In this document: positions 61,152 through 64,000 of the stretch, piece by piece
How the letters are laid out: each line of letters begins with the position of its first letter
Numbering within the stretch: position 1 is the stretch's first letter
Translations under genes and position numbers: made by a program
Source: Roseibium album
GTDB taxonomy: Bacteria > Pseudomonadota > Alphaproteobacteria > Rhizobiales > Stappiaceae
NCBI RefSeq assembly: GCF_001404515.1
Contig: NZ_CXWE01000012.1
Location: 1 to 64,000 of the forward strand
Direction of reading: 5' to 3'
Length of the DNA stretch: 64,000 nt
The notes under the pieces: generated by a model
Told to the model about the DNA's origin: nothing
The model's input: only the letters and a program-made list of their open reading frames with translations
Database searches by the model: none

Positions 61152-62534
61152 GTGAAAATCGACGCCGAAGTTTCAAAAATTCCGGATCAGGTTTTTTCGG
61201 ATCTCGTCAGGATTGGCCTGGCGCGGTCTGACAGCAGCGGGACGACCGGCGTGGGGCATATGTTGCACGGCGATCTAGCGCTGTTTTTGCCCTTGCTGAC
61301 GAATTTTGATGTCAGATTGGTCCCGATGATGCGTGCGAATTGCCCGGTCAAATTCTGTACCGGCATATTGAAACTGCCGGTCAGTCGCGTGCCGGGTGAC
61401 AAAAATATGCGGACACCGATTCCGGCAGGCGGACAAGCAGATACATTAGTTAATGCATCTTTTGGTTGTATTGGCGAACTGACTGAGCGATTGAGTCTTT
61501 GTTCGATGGGTGAAAGTGATTCGAGGATCGGCGAGGAGCTGAAAGAACTACCACAGGTAGAATTGCCAAGTGTTCTTGGTCTAAGTGAAACTCAAAGCAG
61601 AAATGCAGTTCGTCAATTGGTCTCCCGGGGTCTCGAGCTGGATGCAGATGCTCCGGACTGGAGAGGGATTTCAGAAGGTCGATTGTGCTTGACGCAATTG
61701 GGCTTGGGAGCGCGCGCGCAGGTGCCGGGCATTTGTATTTTGTTTGGTGAATTGGAAATCTCGACAGGCCTGGATCATGGGTTTGCCTCGTCGGTGGGGT
61801 GTGCTGTCTGGCGTAACCTCGAAGGCGCCAGGCAGCGTGCCTTGCTTGAGCTGGTCGAGCGCGACGCAGTGGCGCAAGCTTGGTACAACCGCTTGGGGAT
61901 AACTAAGTTGGACCGTGACCAGGTCAAATCATTTTTGGCTGAATCCTTGAGCGACTTTCTCGACACTGAATCCAGGTCCTGGGGACTTTACGTTGTCGAC
62001 ACCGAGCTACACGTACATGTCGTGATGGCGATTTCGTACGACTCAGGCGGGCGGAGGGCCGCTTTTGGCTCCGCTGCCGGTTGGGACATGTCATCAGCCT
62101 GCACATCCGCGGTCGAGGAACTCCTTCAATCTGAAAATGCTCTCACCCTGATGGAAAGGGCTTATCCGGATCGACCAAATACGGTCACACGCGCGCATGA
62201 CGTGCCAAGACATCTCGTCTATGCGAGACAAAATTCCATCACGGATGATTTGCTGACCTGCGCAGAAGCCACCACAGACGCGTCGTCCTATGAGGTCAGT
62301 TATTCTTACGATAATCTGCTGCAGAGTTGCCTTGATCGGAACATCGAGATCTGGGAGTTCGATGCGACACGTCCCGATCTGAAAGTTCCTTGTGTCAAGC
62401 TGATCTCCAAGGACCTCTGCAGCTGGGAGCCGCGTTTTGGCAAGGAAAGGCTCTATCAGGGCGTCGTTGATCGTGGATTTCGCAAAGAACCCGGCACGGA
62501 ACCCGAATTTGCACAGCGCCCGTTTCCCTTTTGA
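61152..62534 (+). CDS. YcaO-domain cyclodehydratase
   Basis: 460 aa from GTG 61152, with GAGGAG only 2 bases upstream, an unusually tight spacing. YcaO signatures: NASFGCIGELTERLSLC, ALLELVERDAVAQAWYNRL and SAVEELLQSENALTLMERA, carrying the ATP/Mg-binding Glu residues, and a C-terminus ending RPFPF like the proline-rich tail of azoline-forming YcaO proteins. It would activate backbone amides with ATP to form thiazoline/oxazoline rings or related groups. No ThiF-type partner, TfuA or dehydrogenase lies in the window, so the partner may be elsewhere or not needed. Divergent from precursor 2. Confidence 0.85.
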   Translation: MKIDAEVSKIPDQVFSDLVRIGLARSDSSGTTGVGHMLHGDLALFLPLLTNFDVRLVPMMRANCPVKFCTGILKLPVSRVPGDKNMRTPIPAGGQADTLVNASFGCIGELTERLSLCSMGESDSRIGEELKELPQVELPSVLGLSETQSRNAVRQLVSRGLELDADAPDWRGISEGRLCLTQLGLGARAQVPGICILFGELEISTGLDHGFASSVGCAVWRNLEGARQRALLELVERDAVAQAWYNRLGITKLDRDQVKSFLAESLSDFLDTESRSWGLYVVDTELHVHVVMAISYDSGGRRAAFGSAAGWDMSSACTSAVEELLQSENALTLMERAYPDRPNTVTRAHDVPRHLVYARQNSITDDLLTCAEATTDASSYEVSYSYDNLLQSCLDRNIEIWEFDATRPDLKVPCVKLISKDLCSWEPRFGKERLYQGVVDRGFRKEPGTEPEFAQRPFPF

Positions 62535-62658
62535 AATAAACCTGAAATCAGGTTTGACAGGAAAAGATCGTCGCGATAGTAAAATATGACACTGATACTC
62601 AACTTTTTGAGAGCGGTGTTCGGATGACGACTGGGTCATCCGATCTCTGGAAGAAACT

Positions 62659-62683
62659 GGGCGGGGTCAACCCGCCCCTTTTT
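62659..62683 (+). terminator. intrinsic terminator after the YcaO gene
   Basis: GGGCGGG (62659-62665) pairs with CCCGCCC (62671-62677) over GTCAA, followed by CTTTTTA. It ends the ycaO transcript and slightly overlaps the 3' end of the convergent lipoprotein gene. Confidence 0.85.
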
Positions 62684-63233
62684 ATTGGAGAACTGGGCGT
62701 CCGTCGGCCTTGGGCCTGGCGAGCGTCAAGACCCAGAAATTACGCCATTTGCCTGTATTCCGGTTGGTTCTGGCAATTCCGACGCGTGTGACATAGGGAT
62801 TGAGCAGGTTTTTGTTGTGTCCTTCCGAGCCTTGCCAACCCCGGAAGGCAGCATTCAGGTCCGCATACCCGGCTCCCAGGTTTTCAGCACCCGCATAGTT
62901 GGCATAGCTGGCTTTGCTGAGACGCTGAGAAAGTCCGAATGCGCTGTGGGCCCACGTATCCATGCTGTCCCGTTCGGCTATGTGACGTGCCATTTTTTGC
63001 GAGACATCGTCAAGCGTGGTGTCGTGTTTCAAAGCAGGCAGGCCGTTTTGCTTTCGATAGGAATTGATCATCGAAAGCATCTGGTTCTTGTCGACGTTTT
63101 GGTTCGTCAGAACTGTTTCGTCTTCCAGTTCGCCGCTACCTGGCAACGCGCCGCAAGACGCCAATGCCAGGAAGGCAAGGAGAACAAGACAGTATCTGAA
63201 CGGATACAGAGCTGCGGCCTTTGCGTGCATCAA
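62682..63233 (-). CDS. CAP-domain (SCP/PR1-like) lipoprotein
   Basis: 183 aa. The lipoprotein signal ends with lipobox LALASCGALPG. The CAP domain follows: MLSMINSYRKQNGLPALKHD, MDTWAHSAFGLSQRL with conserved His, GAENLGAGYADLNAAFRGW and SEGHNKNLLNPYVTRVGIA. Envelope protein, function uncertain. It overlaps the phosphodiesterase gene upstream by 4 bp, so the two are co-transcribed. Confidence 0.85.
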   Translation of the reverse strand: MMHAKAAALYPFRYCLVLLAFLALASCGALPGSGELEDETVLTNQNVDKNQMLSMINSYRKQNGLPALKHDTTLDDVSQKMARHIAERDSMDTWAHSAFGLSQRLSKASYANYAGAENLGAGYADLNAAFRGWQGSEGHNKNLLNPYVTRVGIARTNRNTGKWRNFWVLTLARPKADGRPVLQ

Positions 63234-64000
63234 TTCTCGTCTCCTGGCCAGGTGACGCCCTGGTCGGCAAAGAAATGGTAAGGCCCCGGAAAATTCTCGA
63301 CATAGGCCATATGGGTAACAATGCCGGTTTTCTCGGAGTGAGAATGGAGAAAATAGGCAGCGGGTTCGAAATTGAACATTGCGGGGCTGTTTTCCCGTAG
63401 ATCGAGGGCGACCTGGTGACCGGTGCTGGGGGCAAGTGTCATGATCTTGCCCGCGAAACTGGTCACGATCGGCCGGTGGACGTGTCCGCAGAGAATTCTC
63501 TGGACATGTGTGTGGGGACTCAGAACTTCCTCAAGTGCGGCTGCGTCGTTCAGACCCATATTGTCCATATGCTCAATGCCTGTAAGTGCTGGCGGATGGT
63601 GAAGGGCAATTATTGTCGGTGCATCGCACTTACGAAGGGCTGCTTCGAGCCAGCTCAGCTGTTCGTTTCCAAGGTATCCCTGAGGATGGCCGGAAAGATG
63701 TGAATCGAGCGCAATCAGCTGAATGCCTTCAATCATCGCGGAATAGAAAATCTTGCCGTCCCTGTTTTCACCTATGCCGGGATAGCCGGCCATTTCACGA
63801 CGCATGCCTTCACTGCTGTCATGATTGCCCGGCAGGAGAAATACCGGCACTTCGAAACGAGAAAGAAGTTCCCTGGCAACGGCATATTCTCTTGGATCGC
63901 TGCGGTCGGTCAGATCGCCCGTAACGACGATTGCGTCCGCTTGTTGCGTCAGTGAAAGGAGAGAGCGGACAGCACGCTCTGCCATCATGTTGGTATCTGA
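63230..64000 (-). CDS. CpdA-like metallophosphoesterase, 5' end outside window
   Basis: At least 256 aa. VVTGDLTDRSDPREYAVARE and FLLPGNHDSSEGMRREMAG are metallophosphoesterase motifs, with ALHHPPALTGIEHMDNMGL and LCGHVHRPIVTSFAG completing the metal-binding site. The frame continues past the window edge (SDTN precedes the first Met inside). The N-terminal ISDTH motif is therefore outside, and the Met at 63988 is not the start. Class III cyclic-nucleotide phosphodiesterase or related. Confidence 0.88.
   Translation of the reverse strand, partial: SDTNMMAERAVRSLLSLTQQADAIVVTGDLTDRSDPREYAVARELLSRFEVPVFLLPGNHDSSEGMRREMAGYPGIGENRDGKIFYSAMIEGIQLIALDSHLSGHPQGYLGNEQLSWLEAALRKCDAPTIIALHHPPALTGIEHMDNMGLNDAAALEEVLSPHTHVQRILCGHVHRPIVTSFAGKIMTLAPSTGHQVALDLRENSPAMFNFEPAAYFLHSHSEKTGIVTHMAYVENFPGPYHFFADQGVTWPGDEN

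Noticed and set aside
1..64000. CRISPR array or prophage
   Set aside because: No regularly spaced repeats, cas genes, integrase or phage structural genes were seen; the only short tandem repeat is at 34084-34122.

Overview
The window looks like a chromosomal segment of a moderately GC-rich alphaproteobacterium, most likely a marine or rhizobium-related heterotroph (the Stappiaceae/Roseibium group would fit; this is inference). Supporting signs are the NDUFS4-type complex I accessory protein, a rhizobial-type L-rhamnose cluster (RhaSTPQ with RhaI and a bifunctional RhaD), TRAP transporters and a NasST nitrate regulon.

Layout. 1-4.3 kb is an IS-rich scar: the end of one IS3-type element, two inverted copies of another IS3 fragment (102-422 and 3157-3477), an apparently complete IS5/IS427-type element with TA duplication (1369-2217), a truncated IS3 transposase, a GNAT acetyltransferase cut by an IS fragment, a stranded methyltransferase gene and a VOC protein. 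4.6-5.6 kb encodes a secreted protein of unknown role. 5.8-19.0 kb is the nitrate assimilation block nasT-nasS, then a sigma-54-type promoter, an ANTAR two-hairpin leader and a terminator, then nrtA-nrtB-nrtCD-nirB-nirD-nasA-cysG.

19.1-32.2 kb is a divergent catabolic regulon. A GntR/UTRA regulator, an aconitase-family hydratase (LeuC/LeuD-like) and a DctPQM TRAP transporter lie on the minus strand. Opposite them are a tautomerase-SnoaL fusion, hydantoinase B and A, an isochorismatase-fold hydrolase lacking its cysteine, an isocitrate-lyase/PEP-mutase-family lyase and an FAD oxidoreductase. Together they suggest uptake, ring opening, hydration and C-C cleavage of an unsaturated or cyclic acid, amide or imide. 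32.5-34.3 kb is AT-rich foreign DNA (an orphan secreted protein) and a decayed IS5-type transposase. 34.5-45.3 kb is a complete L-rhamnose transport and catabolism locus. 45.7-56.6 kb is mixed: a degenerate HAD protein, a Cds1-type PLP enzyme, NDUFS4, tRNA-Arg(TCT), RidA, a ClpP paralogue, an ArsR-SRPBCC pair, an SH3-like secreted protein, a PQQ-type sugar dehydrogenase with a cytochrome c, and a B12-binding radical SAM protein.

57-62.6 kb holds the most novel-looking locus: a structured intergenic region ending in a strong orphan terminator (sRNA candidate), a small CSYC-motif protein, a SARP/BTAD-type regulator, two NHLP-leader-like small precursor proteins and a YcaO cyclodehydratase, i.e. 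a compact candidate RiPP (TOMM) cluster. The window ends with a CAP-domain lipoprotein and the 3' part of a CpdA-like phosphodiesterase.
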